Source: Littorina saxatilis
Lineage: Eukaryota; Mollusca; Gastropoda; Littorinimorpha; Littorinidae
DNA length: 64,000 nucleotides
Direction of reading: 5' to 3'
Assembly (NCBI RefSeq): GCF_037325665.1
Contig: NC_090246.1
Span: 40,770,416 to 40,834,415, forward strand
Shown here: piece after piece, positions 31,772-42,145 of the stretch
Layout: the number at the start of each line of letters is the position of its first letter
Numbering within the stretch: the first letter of the stretch is position 1
Made by a program: the position numbers and the translations under genes
The notes under the pieces: generated by a model
The model's database searches: none
The model's input: only the letters and a program-made list of their open reading frames with translations
Told to the model about the DNA's origin: nothing

Positions 31772-33283
31772 TATCTGTGCCAAGACCTACGATTTTATTT
31801 GTCTTTTATTTATTTCCCTCTTGTGACGAATGGTATCTTGATTTCACAAGGTTCATCACAGACTGACTCCTTTCCAAAAAGTATTCCTTCCTTTACGATC
31901 TGTGTTATTTCATTCATTTAATTTTTTCACCAAAAATTTAGAAACCTCCCACGTTCTGATCATTATGTTTTACCGGAAATTTATTCTGTGCAGGTGATAT
32001 TGACAACAGGTGTAGGTGACAACGAGAGACGAGCAGCAACAGCTATTTGTCACGTGCGGAACACTCCTTAAATCTTGTCATTTTCTCGCTTGCTGACAAA
32101 CTGGATAAAACTGGGTCAAACTCGCCACATTCGTACATGCAATCATTCTGATAATCATCGCTCCACGGCTATCGCCAGTTGTCTCTCGGACCGGACGCTA
32201 AATTCCTATCAAAACAAGAATACAGAGTTATCTCCCATATGTTGTTCGCGAGCAGTGTTCGCGAGACGAAAATGATTGCAGATTGGCCGACTTCGACAGT
32301 GGTCTCGGTTCTGTTCTTCACAGTTATGATAAAGACATCGTTCTAAGGTCAAAACAAGTCGACATTTTGGGACTGCTGCCTGAAGGAGACCGTAATATAT
32401 GGTTGCATCACTGTCAACTGGTTACAGAAAAAATTGTCTGCTCCAGCGAGCGCCGAAACCAAACGGTTGATTATCACGTGACACTTTTGCCATATTTAGA
32501 GTTGTTTGCACAGTAAATACAGCCGCGAAAAATAGCTCGCTTGAAACTGTCTTACATATCAATTCCTTTGTAATTTAAAAATTACACAACAACTGATGAA
32601 CAATCATTATCGACGATCGCGAATCTGCTTATATCCATAACACATTACGAAAAGATCTAAATATGTAAAAAATCGATTTCCTCTCCAGACAAGGAAAACC
32701 AAGGCATCCTGCCAGGGATAGAATGAGACCCGAAGGGAAGTAACTAATTTTTGACCTGGGTTCAGGATGACATGCAATATAATATCTAGGGCACGAGAGT
32801 GTTCATTTGTGGGAAGTGCCGTTTTCTTCCAATCCTTGGTGAGATATAACTTTGAGATGTTACAGTGCCAGGCACTGTCCATGGATGTGTATGCATTGCA
32901 TTTTTTTTTAACAGTTCAGCACAAATTCATTGAAACGCCATTGAACTAATTCTCAGATCAGCATTGAATGAAGCGTTTTGACATAACCTGTTTACATTGT
33001 GCCGACACTTTTCTTATTCATTTTTATATCCATCTTCTACGCCGCTGAAAGTTCGCCCTCTTCAAATTATAAGTGAAACAACACAGACGTAGTGCGGCAA
33101 AGATAGGAAGAGCATGCCTGGGCACAGAATCATCAGAATAATAATTTCGCTATAACAAGTTTGACTTGCGCATACGCCTTACTGGGCGACAAACAACAAA
33201 GGGGAAAATTGAATTTCTCGGTTCGTATACTATGTGTAAAACGATGTTCAGCATACCCTGAAACCAGCGCAACAGACATTACA
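31772..33283. other. Upstream region of the GPCR; no promoter recognised
   Basis: No gene or repeat was identified with confidence. A 77-codon frame at 32283-32516 has a faint likeness to a RecQ-type helicase N-terminus (YDKDIVLRSKQVDILGLLP) but lacks a Walker motif. No convincing TATA box or initiator was found, and the first exon may have 5' UTR introns that cannot be seen. Confidence 0.4.
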
Positions 33284-35548
33284 ATGAGTGGTTGCAAACC
33301 AGTTGTAGAGAGGAACTTCAGCGGCATCAACTTTCCGGGCCATCTACCTCTGCCTCTGCCCCAGTGGGAAGTAGGGCTCAAGATCGGAGCCTGTGTTCTC
33401 GTGGAGGTTGTGGCAGTCTTCGGGAACCTTCTGGTCATCATCGTGGTAGCGAGGTCACCGCGCATGCGCAGCACTACAAACTGTTACATCGCCAACATGG
33501 CGGTGGCCGACCTGCTTATTGCACTCGTACCCATGTGGATCCACGTGACTACTGACGTCATCTCCATGGACCAAGATGGCTGGGCCTTGGGGTCGTTTCT
33601 GTGCAAGTTCAACAGTTTCGTGCAAGGTTTGTTTGTCTTCCGTCAGATCTGTAATGTTCTTCCTTTGCTTGGCCATAATTGTACTGTTGTAACTGTCATA
33701 GCAGGTCACCCGTGGGGCTGAATGCACGCTGTGTTCTGTCATTATGGTGTCCTCTCATTAGCGGGATTCTTGGGTTGACAGAACTGTGGACAACATTCGT
33801 AGTTCTTTATTCGAAGTTGGTTTCTCATCGGAGGAACTTCGCATCACAGTTACCAGTGTAAAATATTATACAAACAAACAAGAAACTCCACCAAACAAAA
33901 AACATACAAATCAAACAGGCAAAATTCAAACGGTCTTTTGCAACAATGTTCTGCTAAAATTAACTAGTGCCAATGAATATGTTCTACAGATACGGAAAAA
34001 CAATAGATACTTTGAGAAGCAGCAGTGGGGCTAAATAGTGCCGCCACCCCCCCCCCCCTTCTTTTTCCTTTTCTCTTTCTTTAAATTTCTTTTTGGTGTG
34101 TGGGGTTTTAAAAATTGTATTTACTTTCATTTGCATCGCAGTAGTTTTCGTACACTTTTCGCATTTGGAATACAAACGAAGTGGAGCTGAAAACATAGCA
34201 GCCGACCCATTTATTGCCAGAAATGTGTCCAATGGGGGAGGGGGACTTTGGGATTGGAAGTTAAGTTTATGTTGATTTTGTCAATGCTAATTATTACTAT
34301 TCGACGGAGGGTAGAACGATTTAGAATGGATTAAGAATAGAACGATTAAAAATGGCTACACCGTTCTGCTCTGTTCACTACAAAACGTAAACAAGCTGAT
34401 AACAAAACTATAGAAAGAGGAACAAAGAGTGCAGACACCGGCATAACTTAAACTTTCGTAGCTGATGGTGCATACACACTTTATCAATCAGTCAATAATC
34501 TTACTTCACGATTAAAAATTAATGATGAGCAGATAATTCGTTTTCAATGGAAAACCCAGTTCAAAACAATAACTCCAGTTCTGGAGTCTTTAACTGAGAT
34601 GTGTCGGCATTCAATCATTTTAAGTTGCATGCAGAAAATAAGTAATTGTCGACGTGGTTCATTGCTACTATTTAAGTTTGATTTGATTTAAGGACCATAT
34701 TGTGAAACTCGACGAGAATACTCCAGGGTATAAATGTCGGCTGGAGTAATTGTATACTCAAGCTGTAAGTAAATCAACAGCTGCAAAACGATACTATAGA
34801 TGCAGTCCTTCCCGTTTCAAGCATACGGCTTTCCGTCTCACCAGGGCTTTTAACAAATCAATTTATAAACAAAACACCTCTGCACAGGAAGCCGTCAGGA
34901 TGTTGAATTATAGTATTAGTCGAAGTGGAGGGATGGTCTTATACCAAACAAAAACTTGGCCAGATCTGATATTGTGGACAGAAAATGTTTTCACATGAAG
35001 GAAAGGCAATGCTCTTATGATTTATCTTACGTCTTAGGCCTTTGAATGTTGATCTGATAAGGTTCTATACATTTGTGTGTGCTGACGGTTGGCAGAAAAG
35101 GTGTTCACGTGAAGGAAAGGCAATGCTCTTATAACTGATCGTATGTCTTATGTCTTATGTCTTTAAATGTTGAGATGATACAAATTCCCTACATGTGTGT
35201 GTGCTGACAGTGACGGCGATGGTGGCGAGTGTGATGACGTTGATGGCCATTGCGGGTGACAGGTTCTTCGCCATCATCTTCCCCCTCAAGGCCCGCGTCA
35301 CGGAACGGAGGGTTGGGGTGGTGGTGGTCTTCCTGTGGTTGTGCGCCCTTGGCATCGGGTTGCCTCCCTTGTTTTTCTACACCTACACGGAGCGACAGTG
35401 GAAGGACTACTTGGAGACATTCTGCACTGATGTCTGGCCTGTCACAACCACAGGTAGAGTAGAATGGGCAGGGTGGGAGGGGGGGGGGGGGTAGGGGAGA
35501 GAGAGAAAGAAAGGAAGAGATAGAGAGAGTCAGAGAGAGAAAGTGTGT

Positions 35549-35581
<33 letters not shown>

Positions 35582-38500
35582 AACGGACTTTTTCAAACCG
35601 AGCACAACAGAAATATGTTATCAAGCCTAGCTTTGTCCACCAGGCAGCGGAGATTGCGACCAAGGCGTGACGTCCAAGCGCGCGTACTGGACACTGGTGA
35701 CGGTGGTGCTCAACTGGCTGCCCATGGCCGTCATGTCCGTGGTGTACGCGGTCATCGTCCACAGGCTGCGCTTCTCCCGTGTCCAGTCAGACGCCGGACG
35801 CAACTCCATGTCTACCGTGCAGAAAAGGTCCAAGAGAAAGGTATGGCATGTAGGTTATTCCCTGTTTCCTGTTGGTATTGTTACAGGCTCCCCCGAAATC
35901 GGCGTATGCTACCTGAATGGCGGGGTAAAAACGGTCATACACGTAAAAATACACTCGTGCAAAAACATGACGGAACGTGGGAGTTTCAGTCCGTGAACGA
36001 AGAAGAAGAAGAAACAGGTACAGGCTAAAGGGAAGCTGCCTAGGTCCTTTGTCCAGGGTAGCTTTCATGTCATGTCTTAAGTTCTTCCCCACCTGTTGGT
36101 TTTGCTACAGGTAAAAGGGAAGCTGGGTCCTTTGTCTAGAGTAGCTCACATGTATTACGATATTCCCTGCATGTTGGTATTGCTACAGGTAAAAGGGAAG
36201 CTAGGTCCTTTGTCTAGAGTAGTTCACATGTATGTTAACCCTATCTTTTGATTTTTGTTTTTTACAACGTAAAGATCTAGATTGTTGTCTAAGCTTTCCC
36301 CAACAAATTGTAAAATTGCTAAGTTCTAAGAAATCAAAGATAGAGGCTGTTGGTGTATAATTATCATCCTGTCTTTTGATGTTGTTACATCTATGAATCA
36401 TGTTAACACTTTCTGCATAACATAATCTGTGAAAAACTGTAAAATTCGGCTGTCATTCTGAGTTTCTATGTAACAGGGAATCAATTTGAACAAAGCTATT
36501 TTGCAATGAAACAACCCCATGTCACAGGATTGTATAAGCTATTAAGTCGTGTACGTTATTGACGTGACTTTATCAGAACATCTTTCAAATGCTGTCGTTG
36601 TCGTATATCCCGAATACACATATGTAGGTGTCACTGTTTGTTCTCTGCAAATATGCACTTGATTTAATCACAGCATTGTAAAATGTGAATCACGAATACA
36701 ACCAATATTCGACCTAATTAACTGCGTCACCACAATCAATGAGTTTCGAAAGGAACGCTATACAACTACACTATGTCTACATGTGCAGGTTGTAAAGATG
36801 CTACTGATAGTCCTGGTGACCTTCATGATCTGCACCATCCCCTTCCAGGTCACAAACCTCTACCCCATCTACAGCCACGAGATAGGAGACAAGGTATGAC
36901 TTTTTTTTTCTTTTTTTTTTATATAATTTTTTTTTTTACCAGCTGAACATCGTCGTATCGTCGTTCTACTTTTACTCTCTGTTTACACACATACATGAAT
37001 TACAAGCAAAAGGCGAAGGGGAAGAAGAACAGTTAAAGATGGGGGGAAATTGGAGAGGGAGAGAACTGAACGGAACTGAACTGAACTGAACTAAACTAAA
37101 CTAAACTTTATTTAACAAAGATTCAGATTTAAGGCTTGGTCTTGTCTCACAATCTGTCGTTGAGACGCACAAAAACACAATGGAAAACACATACAAAATA
37201 GAAAACGTACACATGAACAAGGGATTTTCAGTGATCGGTGTCCATGACACATATATATGAATTAAGATGAAATGAAGGACGACAGTCGATTGTTCAGTTC
37301 AATGTTTCTTTGTATCTCAGGTACCAAGGAGACTACCGGCACGGTGGCCTAGTGGTAAGGCGTCCGCCCCGTGATCGGGAGGTCGTGGGTTCGAACCCCG
37401 GCCGGGTCATACCTAAGACTTTAAAATTGGCAATCTAGTGGCTGCTCCGCCTGGCGTCTGGCATTATGGGGTTAGTGCTAGGACTGGTTGGTCCGGTGTC
37501 AGAATAATGTGACTGGGTGAGACATGAAGCCTGTGCTGCGACTTCTGTCTTGTGTGTGGCGCACGTTAAATGTCAAAGCAGCACCGCCCTGATATGGCCC
37601 TTCGTGGTCGGCTGGGCGTTAAGCAAACAAACAAACAAACAAACCAAGGAGACTGGTCCCGCATAACGTTTACAGACTGTTGTTGTCTAGATTTAAAACT
37701 CTTACTTCTTGTTTCTTATATCTCGTCATTAGCGCTGTCTCTAGCTAGGTCGTGATTTCTTTTTGTCTTTGACAGCTCCCAGCGTGGCACAGGCCGGTGT
37801 ACTTCGCCGCCGTGTTCCTGATGTACACAAACATCTTACTTCTCCTTGTTTCTTAGATCTCGTCATTAGCGCTGTCTCTAGCTAGGTCGTGATTTTTTTG
37901 TGTCTTTGACAGCTCCCAGCGCGGCACAGGCCGGTGTACTTCGCCGCCGTGTTCCTGATGTTCACAAACATCTTACTTCTCCTTGTTTCTTAGATCTCGT
38001 CATTAGCGCTTTCTCTAACAAGGTCGTGATTTCTTTGTGTCTTTGACAGCTCCCAGCGTGGCACAGGCCGGTGTACTTCGCCGCCGTGTTCCTGATGTAC
38101 ACCAACAGCGCCATCAACCCCATCCTGTACGGGGGCCTCAATGAGAAATTCCGTCATGGGGCCCGCGACTTCTTCAACTGCATCCTGTGCCGCCAGACGG
38201 CGCTGTCCAACCACTCCATGTCCACACACCTCTCCGTCTCCAGGGCCAGGGTCAGCCTGGTCGAGGACGAGGCTCGCAAGGCCAAGGACAAAAAGCAGAG
38301 ACCGTCCTTGGAGAAGCTGGCAGTCAGCGCAGCGCATATCACCAAGACGACCTTGAACCCCACGAAGAAGGTCGAGGTCGAGGACGGAGCCGGGTTGCCT
38401 AGAAACGGCACGGTGACCTTCGAGCAAGAGCACGTGGTAATCGGGGAGAAAGACGGGGCGAGTGAGATCAGCTCAGAGAACAATGACAGCGTGAGTGCAA

Positions 38501-38904
38501 CTGAAGATCTCGCGGTTGTGGGAGAAGATGGGGACAGCCTGAGTTCGCACAGCGACACTCTTGATGGTACCAGTGTCCGCGTGGGAGAAATTGTTCAGGA
38601 AAGAAAAGAGTTCGCGGTCAAGGAGCTGGAGATGGACTTGGATCAGAAGCTCCAGCCAGTGACATTAGCAGCCAGGCAACCAAGCAAGCTGCCTGACGAT
38701 GAACAAAAGGAGTCACCAAGGGACAGTGGACACACCAACAGGATGGCTGTGAATGACGAACAAGCGGTCAGTGAACAAAGAGAGAACCCAACGGTGAGTA
38801 ATGGACACGCACCATGCATGGCCGGGGACACTGACCTCACCGAAGGATCTGCGGACACGGACCAGACGGAGCAGTTCCTTAGCAGGGGATATATCAGATT
38901 ATGA
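33284..38904 (+). CDS. Rhodopsin-family (class A) neuropeptide-type GPCR
   Basis: Five exons join in frame to 580 codons: 33284-33626, 35211-35453, 35644-35840, 36789-36893, 38050-38904. All introns are GT-AG. Seen: glycosylation site NFS (residues 11-13), helix 1 with GN (47-48), helix 2 with AVADLL (73-78), ECL1 W100 and C107, DRF (131-133) in place of DRY, the ECL2 motif CTDVWP, helix 5 with a Pro, helix 6 IPFQ, and NPILY (319-323) in helix 7. FNCILC may be palmitoylated. An acidic Ser/Thr-rich tail of ~250 residues follows. The receptor should sit in the plasma membrane and couple to G proteins. The CxxxWP in ECL2 suggests the NPFF/QRFP/orexin-like neuropeptide receptor group; the ligand cannot be told. 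An in-frame ATG at 33161 would add 41 residues. The introns carry tandem duplications, one containing extra copies of the exon 5 start. Confidence 0.9.
34980..35210 (+). repeat. Duplicated 3' end of GPCR intron 1
   Basis: Two ~115-bp units share GAAGGAAAGGCAATGCTCTTAT (abridged), a TTGA-TGAT stretch and TGTGTGTGCTGAC. The second ends in the used acceptor GCTGACAG at 35210. The first reads GCTGACGG near 35092 and so has lost its AG. Confidence 0.75.
35500..35582. repeat. GA and TG tracts in GPCR intron 2
   Basis: A purine GA-rich run at 35499-35545, then TG repeats to 35581. They fill nearly half of the 190-bp intron. Confidence 0.9.
35850..36233 (+). repeat. Three ~85-bp tandem units in GPCR intron 3
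   Basis: Units near 35855, 36085 and 36160 share TTGGTATTGCTACAG followed by GTAAAAGGGAAGC and GGTCCTTTGTCTAGAGTAG. The first unit, starting just inside the intron, is split by the retroposon at 35890-36018. Confidence 0.7.
35890..36018 (+). mobile_element. Short (GAA)n-tailed retroposon, 8-bp TSD
   Basis: TACAGGCT occurs at 35882-35889 and 36019-36026. The insert holds ATGGCGGGGTAAAAACGGTC, CGTGGGAGTTTCAG and a GAAGAAGAAGAAGAA tail. It is a 5'-truncated non-LTR element or SINE. It lies about 50 bp inside intron 3. Confidence 0.7.
37072..37265 (-). mobile_element. Retroposon 3' end with (TTCAG/TTTAG)n tail
   Basis: AACTG/AACTA repeats at 37074-37110, then CTTTATTTAACAAAGATTCAG, look like the 3' terminus of a minus-strand LINE in GPCR intron 4. 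The inner limit is approximate. Confidence 0.5.
37335..37642 (+). mobile_element. tRNA-derived SINE with (AAAC)n tail, 12-bp TSD
   Basis: A box GGTGGCCTAGTGGTAAGG and B box GGGTTCGAACCCC give a clear tRNA-like head. The body holds GTGACTGGGTGAGACATGAAG and the tail is CAAA repeats. ACCAAGGAGACT at 37323-37334 is repeated at 37643-37654. It lies in GPCR intron 4, sense to the gene. Confidence 0.92.
37690..38106 (+). repeat. 137-bp triplication of acceptor and exon 5 start
   Basis: Three tandem copies each contain a polypyrimidine stretch, the acceptor TGTCTTTGACAG and then CTCCCAGCG(T/C)GGCAC to about 57 bp of exon 5. Exon-like starts lie at 37776, 37913 and 38050, exactly 137 bp apart. The third is the true exon 5. 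Copies differ at several bases, so this is unlikely to be a simple assembly repeat. Confidence 0.88.
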
Positions 38905-38908
38905 CTGT

Positions 38909-39108
38909 NNNNNNNNNNNNNNNNNNNNNNNNNNNNNNNNNNNNNNNNNNNNNNNNNNNNNNNNNNNNNNNNNNNNNNNNNNNNNNNNNNNNNNNNNNNN
39001 NNNNNNNNNNNNNNNNNNNNNNNNNNNNNNNNNNNNNNNNNNNNNNNNNNNNNNNNNNNNNNNNNNNNNNNNNNNNNNNNNNNNNNNNNNNNNNNNNNNN
39101 NNNNNNNN
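38909..39108. other. Assembly gap (200 N)
   Basis: A run of exactly 200 N begins 4 bases after the GPCR stop codon, so the 3' UTR start is unknown. The frames called through it are void. Confidence 0.99.
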
Positions 39109-39188
39109 GGTCATTGCTGTTCTCGCGAAATAGCTTCTCGTGGCTTTCTGTGAGGGACTTGTTTCGAAGTGAGTGCAGTGACTTTCTA

Positions 39189-39355
39189 TCGGCTTTTCAA
39201 TGTGCAGAGCGTTTTCGGCCTTTCAATGTGCAGAGCGTTTTCGGCTTTTCAATGTGCAGAGCGTTTTCGGCTTTTCAATGTGCAAAGCGTTTTCGGCTTT
39301 TCAATGTGCAGAGCGTTTTCGGCATTTTAATGTGCAAAGCATTTTCGGCTTTTCA
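39189..39355 (+). repeat. 26-bp tandem repeat
   Basis: About six and a half units of the type TTTTCAATGTGCAGAGCG plus TTTTCGGC, with a few substitutions. It lies 80 bp after the assembly gap, so the gap may hide more of the array. Confidence 0.9.
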
Positions 39356-39546
39356 AAGGACTGAGCGTGTTGAACAGTTAAAGGTACCGTAAGTCCTCCC
39401 CGTGTTAACCTTGATGTAAAACAAGACAGACCTGTCCAGGCCTTTGTACGTAATACCAGCATCCTTCCACTTGGACTGACACCACAAATCAATCTACTGC
39501 CTGTAGGTGTCTGTTTCTGTGCAAAGTAGGATTTGTTGATTCTTGC

Positions 39547-39932
39547 CCCGGTGTCACAGGATATTTCGGAACCGGACGAATGGGAACCATTCCGATTTAT
39601 CCTGGCCCTGGTGGCAGGATATTTCGAAACCAGTTATTATGACGATCGGTAAAACACTATCAAAACAAGCAGCAACATCATCCGCTCGCAACCTGCAACA
39701 CCCTTCTTGACAAGTGCCCTATTGAATGTGATCGAAAAGAGGGTTGTAATCTAAAAAAGGAACCGAAGAACATGATCAAATAGGGTTAGGGTTCGGGTCA
39801 ACAGGGATGAAGGTGGTTCCGAAATATCCTGCCGCCAGGTGCAGAATAAATGGGAATGGTTCCGAAATATCCTAGGATTTGTCGAAACCGGTTCCGATTT
39901 ATCCTGGTTCCGAAATATTCTACGACACCGGG
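39547..39932. mobile_element. MITE built from inverted GGATATTTCGGAACC modules
   Basis: Ends CCCGGTGTC...ATATTTCGGAACC and their complement (39547-39573, 39906-39932) pair with about three mismatches. A second inverted pair, CCTGGTGGCAGGATATTTCG (about 39609) and its complement (about 39815), lies inside. There is no transposase and no clear target duplication. Confidence 0.6.
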
Positions 39933-40517
39933 AGCATATTATGGTTTGAGGGCACAAAACAATCTTTATCATCGTGGGATTTTTTTGCTGAATTAAATTC
40001 GTCACTGAAACGTAAGCTTATCTGCGAATGTAATTCATTTAAAAAAAAATCCATCTCTGAACACGAAGCAGTCAGGCTTTTGACTGTTGGTAGTCGACCA
40101 CGTGAAATGATGCTCTTATCCCTTGTAAATGTCTTGACAGATCTGATGATTCACATGATTATTCACACGCAAAAAGGTATCTTTCATGTATATGCCTAGT
40201 TAAAAGGACTAAACGTACATTCTGTTTCCCGTTGTAAACTTCAATATGATTCTCGGAGTGTTCTGAACAGCTGTGATGATCGATATATTGTTTTTACTTT
40301 TGTCCTTTGAGACGGACGCTTGCTAAAGTCGTTTTGTAAATGATTTTCATTCTTTTTGTGATATTTGAAGACTTATCCACTGTTTGAATATCAGATTTTA
40401 TCATAAAAGTCATGCGTTATACATGATCAAAAAGTACATTATAATTAGTAACAATACCAACGCAGCGGAAACATGCGGATGCACTGCTAACAGACAGGAA
40501 GTCAAAGACAGAGTAAC

Positions 40518-40549
40518 ACACACACACACACACACACACACGACACACA

Positions 40550-40604
<55 letters not shown>

Positions 40605-40625
40605 CACACACCACACACACACACG
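40518..40625. repeat. (CA)n microsatellite
   Basis: Interrupted CA run. The Cys/Val-rich frames on the opposite strand are artefacts. Confidence 0.95.
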
Positions 40626-40729
40626 TCAGTTATGACAGCAAGGTTTAAATTGCTATCTCAGTCGAGTTTCAAATCTGCACCACATTGTGAGATCACATTT
40701 AAAATGACTCATAGTGTAAATGACACGTA

Positions 40730-41165
40730 TTATTACGTATAGCGACACGCACCCGAAACTTCTTAAAGCATACCAAGTTAGTATCGCTATCACATGTGTC
40801 ATTTGCACTACGTGTCATTTTTCCTACGTCCGTCATATGATTAAGCTACGTGTCGCTGTCACTACGTTGATCATACTTGCTACATGTCATTTGTCTACGA
40901 GTCGCTATGAAATGTTCTTAGCCACTACGTGTCGATTGCACGACACCTTTTATCACAACGTGTCAGTATCACCATGTGCCAATACCAATACCAACACTGA
41001 CGTAATGATGGCGAACATTAGGTTTTCCGGCAAAAATATCAACACGTAGTAAAAATGAGGCGTAGTGATAATGACACGAGTGCAAGTTGTGCCAAAAGCG
41101 CGACGTGTTGATAGCACTACGTGTTTTTTTCATGTTGTGTCGATAATGCTACAAACGTAGTGCAA
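40730..41165. repeat. Degenerate CACTACGTGTC-type repeats
   Basis: At least a dozen variants of ACTACGTGTC or GACACGTAGT occur in both orientations at irregular spacing of about 15-30 bp (for example near 40808, 40850, 40868, 40921, 41122). No frame or terminal structure was recognised. Confidence 0.55.
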
Positions 41166-41820
41166 ACTACAGTACTAGTTAATTGCTAGTACTAGTGTAA
41201 GATGCTCATCAGTTTAGCAATTGTTTTTGTTGTTGCAAAAATCCTTATAATAAGGTGTTAGCCTACTTAGAATTACCAGTGGAAGTGTTTATACCAAGCT
41301 GGCCGTCAATATTGCCAGTTTTGCTTTAACCATGATTGTTAACTTATTCAGGACTTACTTTAGCAAATACTGTCAACGCATCATGCTATCAGCGGAATTG
41401 CAGTTCTTTTGGTTTCACGTGAAATATCTCACACACAAAACTACAAAATGACATGCAGCATGTCTATTTATTCAGCGTTTTTATACGGATTTGACCATTT
41501 CCGATAAGTACGTTGTGATGTCAAAATGACTCACATTCGCAACCCGAATAAACCTCTCGTATTACTTCACTGTTTTTGGTTTCTTTCTTTGACCTTCACA
41601 CACACACACACACAATTTTGCAATCATTTCTGAACGAATCAATCCCGAATTTCGTGCGTGAACTCATGCAACTCATGGTCGGGTCATCGTGCCATTTAAG
41701 TCACTGTTGAGCATACACAACAGATAAGATCACGAAAGTTGTCAACGATAGGGCCTTCTCCTTCAGCAGCGACACATTCCGGCGTTATGTTTGACTTTTT
41801 GGATACATTGGAAACCTGGG

Positions 41821-41946
41821 AAAATCGGGTCTTAAAAAGGGAGTCTTAAATTGGGGGTCATTTTACAGAGGTTATGAACAGAAAACAAGGTCTTAAAAAG
41901 GAGGGAGTTTAAATGGGGGGGCTCTTAGATGGGCGCTTCCACTGTA
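41821..41946 (+). repeat. Repeat family D fragment (pogo-like end)
   Basis: GTCTTAAAAAGGGAGTCTTA and GAGGTTATGAACAGAAAACA recur at 50586-50713 and 52058-52187. The right end GCTTCCACTGTA resembles the TACAGTGGAACC ends of pogo-type MITEs. Confidence 0.6.
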
Positions 41947-41973
41947 CGTCCCTTGCAGTGTCCCTCATTTCCA

Positions 41974-42052
41974 CGTCCTCCGTGGCTCAGCGGGACTGAT
42001 AATACGGAGCTCCACATAGGTGGTTTCTGGATTGAATCCCCGGCCCGTGTAC
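41974..42052 (+). mobile_element. tRNA-like head (SINE remnant)
   Basis: TGGCTCAGCGGGA (A box-like) and GGATTGAATCCCC (B box-like) are spaced as in a tRNA. A T run follows at 42053. The cloverleaf looks imperfect, so I call a SINE or tRNA-derived fragment, not a tRNA gene. Confidence 0.5.
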
Positions 42053-42145
42053 TTTTTTAAAAATTTCAGTTTATTGTGGGTTTTATGTCTTCATGATCTT
42101 CGTGTGTCAGTGGGTAGGATTGTGGTATAATATCTAAGCGGGAAG

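Noticed and set aside
32283-32516. Small protein or RecQ-like helicase fragment
   Set aside because: The likeness rests on a dozen residues and there is no Walker A motif. Not supported as a gene.
33161-33283. Longer GPCR N-terminus from ATG 33161
   Set aside because: Possible, but the 41 extra residues have no signal peptide or receptor-like features, so ATG 33284 was preferred. cDNA would decide.
37345-37410. tRNA gene in GPCR intron 4
   Set aside because: The tRNA-like head continues into a SINE body with (AAAC)n tail and a target duplication.
38899-39133. Open frames across the N run
   Set aside because: They are created by unknown bases in the assembly gap.
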